A DNA stretch of 64,000 bases from Phocoena phocoena (taxonomy: Eukaryota > Chordata > Mammalia > Artiodactyla > Phocoenidae). Positions 1 through 13,586 of this stretch are shown one piece after another. Position 1 is the stretch's first letter. Each line of letters opens with the position of its first letter. Under the pieces are notes generated by a model. The model was not told where the DNA came from, ran no database searches, and saw only the letters and a list, made by a program, of their open reading frames with translations. The stretch lies in contig NC_089221.1 in assembly GCF_963924675.1 (NCBI RefSeq), forward strand, positions 4,523,851 to 4,587,850, written 5' to 3'. Both the position numbers and the translations under genes were made by a program.

Positions 1-694
1 TTTTTCTCCTTGGACTAGAGAGTCAATTCAGGCCCTCTTACTTCATCTAGAATGAAAGCAGAAATCTCACCATAAACAATTCAGAAAATAATGGAAAACC
101 AGGGAAAGTGTTTACAATATATTGTTATATCAGAGGAATAGGGTTAATATTCTTCTTATTAGAAAAGCTTTTAGGACTTGTGAAGGCATATTTAGACAGA
201 AAAAGAGACAAAAAACATAGGCAACATTTATAAGTGGTCTTTTTGGGAGAAGCTGAAGTGCAAATGGCCAAAGGGCAAAAAGACAAATGTTCCACCTCAA
301 TAATGTTTAAGCAAATAAGATGTACATATAAATGAAATCCTGTTTTTCTCCACCTCAGCTTGGTAATGAGTGTGCTGATACCCACTGTTGATGAAATTGT
401 GAGGAAAGAGGCAACCTTACACAATGCTCAGGAGAGAATGATGTGGTACCATTTTGGTTATATGTGTATTTACAGCCAAATATATATGCATATTTGGTGT
501 TATGTATATACATATATTTGGTTATAAATATATATGTGTGTGTGTGTGTGTTTTAAGTTTTAAAATGTGATTTCCCATTGGTCTAATTTTTCCTACTGGA
601 ATTTTTCCTAATGAAAAGAAAACCAAGTTCACATTACAAGGATGACTTTAAAACTTTGTTGATAAAAGTCAGTATTAAATAAAGTTCTCTTGTC
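1..694. other. AT-rich intergenic DNA, no gene seen
   Basis: No recognisable gene or repeat family in the first part. The short open frames here have no family features. A TATA/TG-rich low-complexity patch lies near 476-555. Confidence 0.6.
476..555. repeat. TATA/TG low-complexity repeat
   Basis: Alternating TATATA and TGTGTG runs, ending in a pure (TG)n run at about 536-551. Ordinary microsatellite DNA. Confidence 0.8.
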
Positions 695-1160
695 CAAAAG
701 TAGTACATTAAATAAATGAGCTGTGGTTATCGATAAAATAATATACTATGTCACTATAAAAATAAAGATGCCTATATATTTGTTTGATATGGGAAAATTC
801 TCTTAAACAATAATGGGTGAAAAGACCAACATCCAAACAAAATTATAGCATGATCCCCTTTATGAATATGGGTATGTTTATGTGTGTATATGTATGTGAC
901 TGTGTCTGTGTGTAACTCTGTGTGATTGTATATGTGAGTGCGATTGTTCATGGGTGTGAGTATATAGTATATAGCATGTCTAAATGAGTGCATTTGTGTG
1001 TACGGGACTGTGATATTTATTGTGTGTGAGAACATGTATGAGAATGTGAGAGTGCATGTGTTCTATTAGTGTGTGTGTGTTTTATTATTTTTATTCTTTG
1101 TCTATATTTTCCAAAATGTTTTTATAATGAGCATGCATTTCTTTTTAATCAGGGATAACC
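695..1160 (+). mobile_element. Ancient L1M 3' end fragment
   Basis: The order of motifs (ATGAGCTGTGGTTATC, TAATATACTATG, GTGAAAAGA, AGCATGATCCCCTTT, then TTTTTATTCTTTGTCTATATTTTCC and a TTTTTAATCAG end) resembles the 3' UTR of old L1M elements on the plus strand. A TG-rich expansion at about 855-1075 sits inside it. Heavily diverged; the subfamily cannot be named by eye. Confidence 0.5.
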
Positions 1161-3829
1161 ATGAAGTTCTTCCACAGGGAGAAAATAATGTTAATACACA
1201 CAGAACACTGCAGCCATAAGGAGACCAAAGCTTAGTAGTTCAGTGGAAATATAACCTTGGAGGGTGATTGGGTTGTCTTGACTCCTAATTTTAAGAAAAA
1301 GGGGTGGGTTCTAGGAATGTAAGGTGCTCAATGGAACACAGAAAATTAGAGAACAAAAGTTTATGGTGGAAGAAGGAACACAGTTCTTGATCTCAGAGGA
1401 AGCAAACAACCTTGCTTGAGCACCTACCTCCCCATCAGTCTGAGAGCAATCTGGAAGAATTTGTGTTTTAGATTCACACGTGTTCAATTCAAGACCCTTG
1501 CTACAGGGCTGGTGAGCTGTGCACCCCAGGTCTGGGTCTCCATGAGATGTGATGAGACAACGTGGATTAAGCACGTAGCATGACACCTGACCTCCAGAAA
1601 GCCCTCAGTAATCAGACACCATCAACACTAGATACGGCATAAGACCTCAGGGAGAGACCGTGGCATCAGCAGACTTTCTGTGCCCAGAGTTTTGTATGGT
1701 TTCCATCAACAGGACCTCCTGACTTGTACATTACAGTTTCCGTAGGTGGAGGTATGGATATGTGCTCCAGTTGAAAGAATTAGAGCGTGGAATTTATATG
1801 CCCCTTCCCAGAGTTTCTGATTCTCTTTCCCCCAAAAGTGTCAGAGCTTGTGGCATCAGGAACACAGAGAACAGAGTCTGAATGACACGTGACCTCGCCT
1901 TGATATGCCCTACACACTGCGGCATGACTCTGCACATTTCTGGATTCTCCTATGTGATGTGGATTCCCGAATCCCCACTTTATTTTTCCATGCTCCTGGC
2001 CCACTTAGCCAACCTTTCATTTTATACTGGAGGGGTTTCCTGGCAATTTCATCAGATATTCATTTTCCTTCCTGCTTCCCAAATATCTGGATAGCCCAAC
2101 AGTCATAAATCAGTAAACCGATAGGCAATAAAGTCTTTACCCAGCGGCAGCTCCTGAGTTTTTATATAATAGAGGCTTGTTCTGGTGGAAGGATAGGAGA
2201 GGGGACAGACACTCTTCAAAGTTGCGAGTTCATTGTTTTTACCTGGATTGTCAACTTATCATGGTTGTCTGGGTGCGTTGAGCAGGTTGAATGGGTCTCT
2301 TGGTCTCTCTGTCTTACTCCTGTTCTGCTGCCGCCAGCCCTGGTGCACAGCAGGGACAAGACGAAAACAGGTCAGAACACAAACGTGGGCTGTTTAGGGC
2401 CCTCCAAAGGAGGGTTATTTGATGCATCTTGGTACCATGTCTGTTCAGCAAAAGTCATTGATCTTGTGCAAACGGTGTCTCATTAAGATGGATAAATATG
2501 GGCAGAGCTCTCCCTGATGTTCAGAGATTAGCACAATGATGAATCTGTTGGGACCATAACACAGAGTGAGCAGAGCATGGAAGACGCCCAGTAAATATTT
2601 GGTATCAGTGTTCAGCTCTTCTATTTTAAGTCACACAGTTCTGAGCCATGGAGGGAACTGTTATTACATAAACACCGTCTCGTTCATTCCTCCCAGGATC
2701 CCTGTGAAGAGTGTGGGCAGTGAACATTGTTATCCTCATCACTCCAGACAGGAGACATGGTGTCAGCCACCTGACATCTTTTATGTCCCAGGGCCACGAT
2801 GCTCTTTAGGCACACAGCTGGGGAGACCACCTGGGACCTCGGCTTCATCTGCCCAAGGACACCCCCATGCTTCCTGCACTATCTCCCACCCACCTCCCAC
2901 CACCCATCTGTTCAGGTCACAGGCAGATGAGAAAATCCCAGGCTATCCTTTTAAAATCAGGTGAAAAGTAAGAAGCAGCCCCTCCCAGGCAACACAAACC
3001 ATGTTGTCAGTCACGTAGGGATTGATTTTTCAAAGACACTATGAAGGTAATCTATAGAGTATGATAAATCAGAGAAAAAAAATGGTTGATAAACAGACAC
3101 TACAAACTCTTCCAATATTTGGCTTTGGGGAGAACAGCTACCAGCCTTTCAGAGCTGCTCCCTCCCCTGGAATAGTGCAGAAAGCATTGATGCTTCTTCT
3201 CTTGGCAGTGACTTCTATTACTGGGCATCTGTTAGAGAGGTTTTCTTCCCCTGTAAGTTTACCTTCGGGAGCAGTAAATGCAGTGAGATTATGTTAATGT
3301 CTTTATTGGATGAGGAAACCTTTCTTAAAAGCTAGAAACTAAATGTTTAATGAACTCTGAGAAGGATGAATAAAAGGCATTTTCTGTATATTCTTCAGGT
3401 TATCATTTATTTCTGTTTTATACAAATATTAGAGAAGATTATAATTAATTATTGTAAAATCATTCCAGGCAAAAAATAAAACAAGATGCAGAGAAGACAG
3501 GATTGTAATTCACTGACTGCAATGTAAAAAGGAAACAATAAGATTTTCACCCTAAGCTCTGTACACAGAGGTCCTCACATTCAGGATGAGCAAGGCTGCC
3601 TAGCAAAGGCTGGGAAGGGGCTGCCCACAGCCGGGCGTGATGGGGACCCCCCCAAACAAGACGGTCTTTTCTGTTTTGAATAAGAGCAGACAGGTGTCAC
3701 CTGCCATGGGTGGGGAACAAAGGCTGGAGCAGCCCTGGGTGGACCCTCTACCTGCCCGGTTAATGAGGTCATCACGAGGATGGAAAAAACTGTGAGCATT
3801 GAGACAAGTCATTGGACAAGGAAATGGGA
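1161..3829. other. Unassigned intergenic DNA with MIR-like traces
   Basis: No gene supported. The stretch at 1545-1615 (GATGTGATGAGACAACGTGG followed by a TTAAGCACGTAGCATGACACC-like segment and a CTCAGTAAT ending) resembles the 3' part of a MIR on the plus strand. The 132-codon open frame at 2566-2964 on the plus strand shows no domain or composition suggesting a protein. Confidence 0.5.
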
Positions 3830-4293
3830 TATTACTCAGCCATAAAAAAGAACAAAATATTGCCACTTGCAGCAACACGGATGGACCTAGAGGTTGTCAT
3901 ACTGAGTGAAGTCAGACACAAAAATATGAATATGTGATATCCCTTATATGTGGTATCTAAAAAAATGATGCAAGTGAACTTATCTACAAAACAGAAATAG
4001 AGTTACAGATGTAGACAATAAACTTAGAGTTACCAGGGGTAAGGCAGGGGAGGGATAAATTGGAAGAATTAGGATTGACAAATACACACTAATATATATA
4101 AAATAGATAGCTAATAAGGACCTACTGTATAGCACAGGGAACTCTACTCAATCATCTGTAATGGCCTATTTGGGAAAAGAATTGACAAAAGAGTGGATCT
4201 ATGTATATGTATAACAGATTCACTTTGCTGTACACCTGAGACTAACACAACATTGTAAGTCAATTCGACTCCAGTAAAACTTTTTAAAAAAGA
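3830..4293 (+). mobile_element. 5'-truncated L1, 3' end, plus strand
   Basis: Begins inside the end of ORF2 (GATATTACTCAGCCATAAAA, the codons for the conserved YYSAIKK-like end) and continues through an artiodactyl L1 3' UTR, with GTATAGCACAGGGAACTC, TGCTGTACACCTGAGAC and AACATTGTAAGTCAATTCG, to a short A-rich end. About 460 bp. No clear target-site duplication, so an older insertion. Confidence 0.85.
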
Positions 4294-4689
4294 AGGAATA
4301 GAAAGTACTCCTCACTGAAAATCCCAAGAACATTATCCCTAAGTCAGAGGTGTGGGGGGGAGGGACGCCCATCAGCAGGTGGAGAAGGCTCTTCGCAGGT
4401 GCTGCGAATGGTGCCAGAAGTGCTGCTGATGTTTGGGGGTGGGGTGGCGGGTAGGAGACATCCGACCAGCGCGACCTGGTCCTGACCCTCCTTAGGGCGC
4501 GTGGTGGCGGTGGTGAGCAGGGCAGTGACAGAAAGGTACAAGTGAGGATTCCTTGTGCCAAGGCTGGCTGGTGAGCCCTAACCTCACCGCCAGTATTGAT
4601 CAAGGGCCCCTCTGGGCAGACTGTGTGAGCCACGGGGTGACTCATGGGGACAGAAACAGCTGCCTTGGCTGCAAGGCTGAAGGCTTTAG

Positions 4690-5010
4690 TCTTTGATCCC
4701 TAAGGAGCCGTGTGACCTGGGCAGGTGACCTGACTCCTTTGTGAGTCAGGACCCATGTCTGCGACATGGTCCCAAGCCCCGGCGTAAGTGCAGTAAGATG
4801 TGAACGTGCTGATAGCAGGGCCTGGTGGTCATAAGTGCTGGGGAGACGTTTGCTGTTACTGCTGTCATTGTAAGTACCTGCTTCTTAAGAGCACACCTGC
4901 TGCAGTCCCTGGCTTTGCTTTCTCTGTGCTGTGTGACCTTGGTCAGGTTAACTTCTCTGTGCTTCCTCATCTGTGAAATGGCATGTCTGTGATGTCTTAG
5001 TCTGAGACAC
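4690..5010 (+). repeat. MIR SINE fragment(s)
   Basis: Two MIR-core-like stretches in the same orientation. The clearer one is at 4905-5000, with TGTGACCTTGGTCAGGTTAA, then CTTCCTCATCTGTGAAATGG. The first (4700-4765) has GTGTGACCTGGGCAGGTGAC. The interrupted middle suggests divergence or two adjacent copies. Confidence 0.7.
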
Positions 5011-5597
5011 TATGTCTGTGATGCCCTGTTCTCTCCACCCGCCCGTGAGCAGGGATAATGCAGCCAATGCAGACAGCCTCTCTCTAGGGCTTTCACTCCC
5101 TCGCAAGTTCCCAGAGTGAGACCAGAAAGGATGGGGAAGCGATTTGGACACTGTCACATGTGACTTACCCGCACAGACACTGCACATCAGCAGCAGGAGA
5201 AGAAAGTGGTCGGCGGCGCCCAGGCGCTTTCTCCAGCACGCTGAAGCCTCGCATTTCCTCCTATGTCATCACTCATCACCGTGGACCAAGGAGCTCTGGA
5301 TACATCCATCACCTTCTCTGGGCAAGGCCAGTGAGACCACTATAACGCCGTCCACAATGACTGTTTCCTTCCATCCTAAGTGGGTGACATCTCATTAGAG
5401 CAGCCCCGCCGTAAGTCCTGTTAATGGGGCTTTGGGGAGTGGAAAAGCAGAGGTCAGCTCTGCCTCAGATCTTTTTATCCACAGTTATCCTTCTATCTTT
5501 CTGGCTACACTCAATTTTGTGTGTAAATAGATGTTTTCTCCCCTTTTGTTTTCTTTACTCCAGACGGAGCTGACATAAGCAGTGTGCTCCTGGTTGA

Positions 5598-5837
5598 TTA
5601 ACTTCTTTCTTTTTTCTTTTTTTTTGTTTGCGGTACACAGGGCTCTCACCGTTGTGGCCTCTCCCACTGCAGAGCAGAGGCTCCGGACACGCAGGCTCAG
5701 TGGCCATGGCTCACGGGCCCAGCCGCTCCGTGGCATGTGGGATCTTCCCGGACCGGGGCACGAACCCGTGTCCCCTGCATCGGCAGGTGGACTGTCAACT
5801 ACTGTGCCACCAGGGAAGCCCTTAACTTCTTTCTTTT
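5598..5837 (-). mobile_element. Cetartiodactyl CHR-type tRNA SINE with target-site duplication
   Basis: On the minus strand the element starts GGGCTTCCCTGGTGGCACAG, contains a GGTTCG B-box core, runs through the GCCATGGCCACTGAGCC region and ends GTACCGC followed by an A-rich tail (the T-rich run at 5614-5625). Body 5614-5821. A 16-bp direct repeat TTAACTTCTTTCTTTT flanks it at 5598-5613 and 5822-5837 and marks the integration site. The type and the good preservation point to a cetacean genome. It is a non-autonomous RNA polymerase III transcript mobilised by L1 proteins. Confidence 0.93.
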
Positions 5838-8800
5838 CTTCTCACGAACCTTGATGTCATTTCCCTCTTCCTTCATCACAGATCACCCCACTCAGGTAGG
5901 TTTACCACCTCACTTAGGTCAGGTACACAGGGAGGCATCAATAGCGATGATTAGTTATTATTATTTCAACAGAAAGTAATTATGGCAGACCAGAAAGTTG
6001 TAGATAAAGCCAAGAAGATTCAGCAAGCTAAAGTTCATTACTAGGTGTCTTGCGTCCTGTTGGGTTGAATATCATGTAGAGAGAGGATACATTTTAATCA
6101 GAGGTCCCACCATGGGATTCTGGCTCTGGTTACTTATGAGATACCTGACTCTCTTAGGCTCTGCCCCCTCATTTGAAATGGGAAAGATGGAACCCAGCAC
6201 CCAGGATCTGACAGGATCAGGAATTCAGTACCTGGGTCAGAGGAGGGTTCACTTGAGGTCATCGACCGGTCACTCCTGTGTTTAGCCAGAGCTCCTGAAA
6301 GCCACCCCATTTGGCATCACACCTTTTGGTAAAAATGAAGATTTTTATTTTGATCAGACAATGGACTTTGGGAAACAGAAGCCGCTGACTGCGGCTCCTT
6401 TGCTGGCTCTGAAGTGTGGCTCGCGCCTATTAAAAGGCTTTGGAATGTCCGGACAGAAGGAGCTACTCACGTCACACCCACATTCAAGTGAGGGTTCCGA
6501 AGCGTTTGCAGCCAGAGCCCGCAGAACTTTCCTAGGGGTAACAGAGTGACTGAAGCAATAGAGACGATGACTTGGCTCCTGCCCAGGCAAGGGTTAGCAG
6601 ATGACTCTGCTGTGACAAAGTGATAAATACTAATTTCTAATTTTCAGATGTTTATGTATATACTGCTCATTTTCTTACAGAATCAAGGATACAATACATC
6701 TTTTGCACAACATTGGGGGTTAACTTAAGACTCTTCTGATTTTTAATTTAAGAGACTCCTGCAGGAATGATCAAGTTTTGCTGCAAAGTTCTACAGGCAA
6801 CAATTATGGGTTCCAATTTTACTTAGAAGGATAGCTGGGACTCTTAGAAAATAATTCTTGTGACAGGAAAATTTCCTCACTTTGGTAGAAACTTAGAAGT
6901 TGCTATAAAGTTATCTTAAAAGTATCGGAGTGCCACGCCAGTAGACTCTGACAGGGTACTGATGACTTTTTAGAAATGTCATTCACTCATGTATGCATTC
7001 AGTATTCATGCCGTGCATATTGTTAGCCAGGCTGTGTCTCCTGTACTGTACTGATAGGAAAATACAAAAGTGAGTAAAGAATAGATGTCACCAAAAAGTG
7101 TCACAGTCTAGATGGGAGTGAGAGAAATAAAGCCAAACACCAGTTCTAGAAAGCAAGGGAAATCGGTGTGAGCACTGTGATATCTCAGAGGAGGGATTCT
7201 TCTCCCTCCCAACCTCTCTCCTTTTCTCCATCTCTCTGTAAATATGGCACAGTCCAGGTAAAAGTTATTTAGAAGCACACATAATATTCTTAAAACATTT
7301 CTGAAATCAAAATAAGCATTAACTTATTAAATTAAGCATTAAAATATAAGTGAAATTTCTACTCTGATGGTAAAACCCCTCATTTTTATTTGATTATCTC
7401 TGACAATTCCTTTGAATGAACATCTTCTTAGGTTTTACCTTCCCCTGCATTTTCTCCTCTGTGAGCTACTTACTTTTAGTCATATTTTCCTTTGGATAAT
7501 TTTGTCTTCCTCCTATATACCTGGATGACGTCTACATATTAAGGATATGTACACCTTCTTGTTTCCATCAGATGTGAACCTTTTCCTCATGTGTTTCTCA
7601 AACATGCCAAACTCATCCTACTGTCGGGGTTTGCATTACTATTCCCTCTTCCTAGAAGATGTAGATTGATGGATTCCTCTTTTACTACAAGGGCTACAGT
7701 CTGGAACGATTAGAATCTATGCTGGGGAATTATCCCAGACTGGCCAGCAGGACCTCTTTCAAACTGGAACGTTCCCATCATTCTGGAAGAACCAACAGCT
7801 GAGCAGCAGATATGCTGAGGTTGAGATGCCCATGAGGACACAGCTTTGCTTGCCTCTTTCCCCCCTCTCTCCTGACCTAGCACAGCGCCTGGCCCATGGA
7901 TAAATGAGTGGACACACACGTTGAACTCTTTCTTCTCTTCCCATGTATTCATCCTCCTGGAGAGCCCCACTGTTCCCCCAGGCAGACTGCACCCTCCCTT
8001 GCGAGGCCCCAAGTGTTTATGGAACATACCTCAGTCATAACACAGGATTGCAATCTAGGCATTGATTTATGTTTCCCTATGACACACTCTGAACATAAGG
8101 CCGGCACTCCTGTCTTACCGTGTTTGCATCACCAGCAAATGTTATAGGACCTGGCATGTTCGATCTCTGGAACAACCACCTAAGGAGAAGACTCAGGAGA
8201 GGAGCAGGAATGTGCTGAAAACAGACCCCTTGTTCTGCTCCATGACCCAGGTCATGGTGCAGATGGGCAGCTGACACTGTTTCTGATGGCCCAGCTCTGA
8301 AGAGGGCTGGTGAGATTTGGGGTGAGGATACCTTGTCCTCCATTGAAAGCATGGGGGGAGGCCACTGAAAGGAGTGACTGAGGATTGCTCTAAGTGAGAG
8401 CTTCTCCCAAGAGAAGGGAGAGTTAATCTGACAGACTTGACCTGGTGCCAAAGCAATGGTAGTCACTGGGGTTGGCCATTCTGAGAGTCCCGTACCAGTA
8501 CATTCACCTTGTGTGGACCCCGTGGAAGACATGGTCATTGCTGAAAGTGAAAATGAAAAGTTCTAACAGCATCATCAAGGCATCCTGACTTTGAATCAGA
8601 AAGTCTGGTATTCTAGACTCCTGCCTAGAAAATGAAAGTGAAATAAAAACCCAGAGGGAGTCATGTTCCTTCTTATTGTACTCCTCTTGGTTTCATCCTA
8701 ATTTCTGATAAACCTGGTGGACAGTGATTTGAGATACTTCTGCTTTTAATTTCTCCTTCTATTTAAAGATCTCAAAATAAACACTTGAGAAGACAATATT

Positions 8801-9339
8801 TAAGGGAGACATGCTGTCTTTTTGTAAGGGGACAACTCCTTTATTATGAAACATAAATTCACCCTTAAGTTGCATTTTGGATAGTCAAGTACTAATATCT
8901 TATATTCTGCTTGAAAATGTTAGATGTTCTTCTGTCCCACAAGGGAAAAGGGCAGTTTTAAACAAAGATTCTTTCTCCTAAAGACTGTTTGGAGGACATC
9001 AGTTAGTCAGCTGAAGGGAACCCTAAAATACAGAAAACACCCTACAGCTTTGGCCCTGGAAGCTTCCAGAACATCAGAGGAGGTGCCAGGTGGGAGCAGA
9101 AGAGCCCTGTGGAAGTGGTCAGTGAGAGATTGGAGCTCAACATGAGGACAAGACAAAAACGATGAGGATGCATGGCTGGTTTGCCTTAGTGACCAGTCTG
9201 GGTTCTGAACACCGGGAGGGGCTTAGATTCTGCGAGTTTCTCTGAACCACAGTGATTTCTGGAAATGCAGCCTCCCAGGGACCCACGGGAAGTCTGGCAC
9301 ACTATCGACTGCAATAGTTCTTAGACATTCGGTAGCTTT
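5838..9339. other. Intergenic DNA, no gene; scattered MIR/L2-like traces
   Basis: No supported gene. 6112-6200 looks like a diverged MIR on the plus strand (CTGGCTCTGGTTACTTATGAG, CCCCCTCATTTGAAATGGG). 6980-7160 (ATTCAGTATTCATGCCGTGC, CACAGTCTAGATGGGAGTGAG, then AATAAAGCC) resembles an ancient L2/CR1-type repeat tail. The 153-codon minus-strand frame at 8077-8538 has no recognisable domain. Confidence 0.5.
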
Positions 9340-9560
9340 AGTTCTTATGAGTGTAATTTCTCTTTCTATTTCATTTTGTAATTGGTTATTGGTAAAAACA
9401 GAAGTGCAATTGATTTTTGTATGTTTATATGTTATACAGCAATCTTGCTGAACTATTCTGTTCCTCCTTCCCTGGCAAAGAAAAGATTGTGTTTGTGGAT
9501 AACTATTTTTGGGTCTTGTAACATTGTAGCTATACCTTCCTATTCTTTTAGTTACTATCT
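9340..9560 (-). mobile_element. Ancient L1M ORF2 fragment
   Basis: The plus-strand text TGCAATTGATTTTTGTATG followed by TACAGCAATCTTGCTGAAC is the antisense of the L1 ORF2 region after the RT active site (the segment read as NAEKSQL-like in intact copies). Diverged and short. No open frame survives. Confidence 0.6.
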
Positions 9561-12169
9561 TTGATTTTTATCCTATGTCTGTCTAACAATAATTAGTTAT
9601 TTATTATTTCTGCCTTCCTCTTAACACAATGTGGATCTTAGTAGGCATTAACTACCATTGGATACCTCCGTGTTCTTAACATGGTTTGGAGTTTTATTTT
9701 TAACTTTTTAACACCAAAGCTTGTTATTAACGTTTTATATTAAAATAGCTAATTCCATTTACTACATGTTTCATTAATGTTTCTCTTGTATCCCAAACCT
9801 TCCTTCAGAGTTATTTTTTTTTCTTTTTCTAAAGTTCATCTCTTGGTAGCTAGATGGAAAATACTAAGAGGATAATTATTTTCTTTAGGTGTTTTAGTTA
9901 TTAGGCTTTTGCATTTTGGTGTCTTCTTTGATAAGAACAAAATCTGCTAGGAATTTAATTGTTATTCTGAGATAGGTAGTCAGTCTTTTCTTTGGCACAT
10001 TTAAAGATTCTTTATCTTTGGTGTCATGAAGTGTCTTTTAAAAGCATGATTAGTATATATATCATTAATATATATTAAAATTATATATTATAATAAATTA
10101 CATACTTCATGATTATACTGTATAAATGATAAATATATAAATATAAATCATATGACTATTGATGATATTTATTGTATATTATTTATGTATTATTGTGTAT
10201 AATATATATACACCTATATATACTTATATACTCAAAGTTTTGAGATTATGTAAACTATATAATGTACTGTATATAATGATAATATTATTATTACATGTAA
10301 TATATATACGCTCAGAAATCAGAGAAGACCAATGCCTGTCTCCAATCAAGAAGGTGCCCAGCAGGACCATTTCTTTTGCAGTTTCCTCTACATGGTCTCC
10401 TGGAGCACTTATTATCTGTAGCTGGAATCTTCTCACTTTATCCTCCAGGTCACTTAATTGTAAACACACACACACATAACATACACAGCACATAATCACA
10501 CACACATTCACTTTCTTGTCTCCAGCCTCTCCATGCTTCATTCTAGGTAAGCTTTTCAGGAATATCTTCTAATTATTATACCTAGTTCTCTCTTTTACTG
10601 TGAGATAATCTAACCGATTTTCCGTTATTTCAATGTGTATGTTTCATTTTGAATATTTCTAATTAGTTTTTTACCTGTCTATCTCATCCATTTTATGTCA
10701 GTTACTTTTTTCAAAATTTCTCATTCTTTTAAAAGATGGACTTTTAAAACTACCCTTTGAGCAGCCTGTGTATACTTAAAGACTTAGAATGTTCCAGACG
10801 TTAATTTTATTTGGAGTGAATTCATTTTCCAGTTGTTGATTTTGTGGGCTGTATTTCTTAGCAGTATATTTTTTCACATGTTTTGATATTTTGGTTTGCA
10901 AGGTCGTTTAGAGGGGAAGGTTTGGGGATTGTTTATGCATCTCTCCCTCCTTGCCGCAACCCTTCTCATCTCTCTCCTGCTTTCTCTCCCCTTACCATCC
11001 TCTAGTTCCTTCCTTCTTCCATCTTTCTTTCCCCCTCGCCCCCCCCTTCCTTCTACTTCTTCTGTATTGAGTCCATATGTGTCTTTCAGGTTTCCTCTTC
11101 CTCCATTTTACCTATTTCTGTTTTGTGTGTGGAGCAAAAGGTGAGTAGAGAGGAATTTTGACAAGAAATATTTTCCATTGTCATTTAAAGAAGAAAAATG
11201 TAAGTTGTATTATCATCATGGCTATTCCTAAGACACTGCTGGAAAGAATATAAGGCTTTTAGAGAAATTTCCTTCCACTAAATACTTCTGAATTTTAAAG
11301 CTCTAATTGGGGATTTACACTTTTCTAAGATATGACAAAAAAATATATGACAACTTTGGTTTTTTGTAACATAAAATCCATATCTTAAATTAAGTCTAAG
11401 TGAAAATTTGAAACTTTTCAGACCATAAGAAAAAATACAGGTTTATAAAGTGCCTTGGGGACCCACTGTCCATCCTGACTTAGGTGTTGTTTTGTTCAGT
11501 AAACCACACACTTGGTGTTCCAGCAGTACCTCACTGAGTGTGGGTCAGTAGAGGGAACAATTCCGGTGTCTCGGGCGAGCAAGGGCGCTCTCTTGAGTGG
11601 CTCCCTGGAGTGGCGAGGTGGAGTTTCTCTCACATGTCCTGGGAGCCCCTGAGGACAGAGCTGAGAGCTTTAAATTGCAGTGCCTGTCCTCATTACAGAT
11701 GGGAGTGAGGCAGAAGAAACCCTGTAGGGAACTGTGATTTCATTCATTTCAGCTGCTGGCAGGAGCTGAGGGTCATCCTGACAGAAGTGGGCAGGGCAAT
11801 GATATGGACACTACGAGAATACACACCAGGCAATGAGGTGCAGGTCACAGGCGGGGTGCAGGTGCCTGAGGGGCTCTGAGGACTGGATGGGTAGCAGAAT
11901 GCAGGACTGCATGGCCAGCTCAGGGCTGGTCCTGGGGTCCTCAGCACCTACCCATGGAGCACTGGTGCCTCGAAGGCAGAGAATCTATTAAATTTAATTA
12001 TCTGCTTCACCACAGGCATTGCTTTTAGTAAAATATTGTAAATCAATAATATATAAACACAAACGAGTTTGGATAATCTTCACCCCAATTCCCACAATAC
12101 ATGTTTATAAATTAAATCTAATAGAACCTTAAAAACATGCAGGTAAAAAAGGTGAATTGCTATGTATTG
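9561..12169. other. AT-rich intergenic DNA, probably partly degraded LINE
   Basis: No gene seen. 9900-10020 and 10340-10460 weakly resemble the antisense of a LINE ORF1 region (TTTGATAAGAACAAAATC, TTCTCACTTTATCCTCCAGG), but divergence is too high to name. A strongly AT-rich tract lies at 10040-10315, a (CA)n patch at 10464-10506 and a pyrimidine-rich tract at 10940-11062. Confidence 0.4.
10040..10315. repeat. TA-rich low-complexity tract
   Basis: About 275 bp almost entirely A and T, with repeated TATATA, ATATAAA and TTATATATT words. Low-complexity or easily melted DNA. No unit repeats cleanly. Confidence 0.8.
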
Positions 12170-13460
12170 TTCTTATAAAAAAATGGAATGGTTTCCCCAA
12201 TTTCTTGAGAAAATCATTTGGTTTTGTCCTTTAATCTATTAATGCTGGGAACAACATTTACAGACTTTCTAATGTGAAATCCTACTTCAATTCTTAATAA
12301 TAAATGCCTTGTATACATATGGATTATCATATTTTAATACACTGCTGGATTCAGTTTGCTAATATTTTATTTAGAGGATATTGTAGCAGTGTTCAGGAGT
12401 GAGTTTGGCCTGTGATATTTTTTTTTCTTTTGTGTTTGCTTTGTTTCCATGTTCTATTCCTGTTTTGGCTTGAATATCAAGGTATACTGGTCTCGTAGAA
12501 GAATTGGGGAATATTTTTCCTTCCTATGCTCTGGGAGAATTTGTTTAAGATTAAAAGTTAGGTAGAACTCTCCTGTAACACCATGTTAGCCTGGAATTTT
12601 CTCTATAGAAAAATTTGTGACCACTACTTCAATTTATTCAGTAGTTCTAATGCTATTCAGACTTTTCTCTAGATTCAGTTTGGCCAAGTTATATTTTCCT
12701 AAAATTTCTCCATTTTGTTTAAGTTTGCAGATTTGTTGGTATAAAATTGTGTTTTATTTTAATCTGTGTTGTATCTGTAGTTATGGCTACTTTAATTCCT
12801 AATATTCTTTATTTTTGACTTCTCTTATTTTCTGGATCAATTTTACTAGATGTTTATCTGTTTTATTAATGTTTTCAAAAAAAAATCTGGCTTTGTCTAC
12901 TCTATTGAATATTTATTTATTTGAATAAATAATTCCCTCTTTATTTTTTTCTTTACATTTGGGTCTATTTAGCAATTTACTTTCTAACATTTTAAGTTGG
13001 ACGTTTAACTCATTGACATTTAGAGTTCTTTCTTTTTAACAAGAGTGTAGAAATAAAATCTTCCCTTTAAGTGTTACCTTATTTGCATATCACAAGTATT
13101 AATGGAGTATTTTCATTATCATACATTTCTGAATATTTCTAAATTGTCATTATAATTTCATCTTTGACCCATGAGTAATTTAAAAGTGGGTCTTTTATTT
13201 TTCAAGTACGTAGAGGTCTTTGACTTTTCTCTTTTTTCCTCCTGACCTCTAACTTAATTGCATCATGGTCACACAATATGATCTGTACAATACAAACTAT
13301 TCGTACACAGTTTGTACAATGTTGAGATTGTTTTATGCCCTGGAGAGTATGGCTAAGTTTGTAAATGTCTCGTGTGTGCTTCAGATGAATGCGATCCTTT
13401 AATTCTTGGATGCAGAATTCTGTAAAGTCCATTAAGACATACTGGTTAATTATCATATTA
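12170..13460 (-). mobile_element. Ancient L1M ORF2 fragment (left part)
   Basis: Antisense of L1 ORF2: plus-strand text such as TCTGGCTTTGTCTACTC, TTTCATCTTTGACCCATGAG and TTGCATCATGGTCACACAAT matches the order expected of a minus-strand old L1. Many indels, no open frame. Interrupted at 13461 by another repeat and apparently resuming at 14031. Confidence 0.75.
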
Positions 13461-13495
13461 GTCAGGGTTTTCCAGAGAAACAGAACCAATGGGAG

Positions 13496-13586
<91 letters not shown>

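Noticed and set aside
5582..5979. Open frames across 5582-5979 and 20863-21131
   Set aside because: These are translations of the GC-rich CHR SINE on either strand, a known false-positive source.
8077..8538. 153-codon minus-strand open frame
   Set aside because: No recognisable motif or family, and other frames in the same place are also open. Not enough to call a gene.
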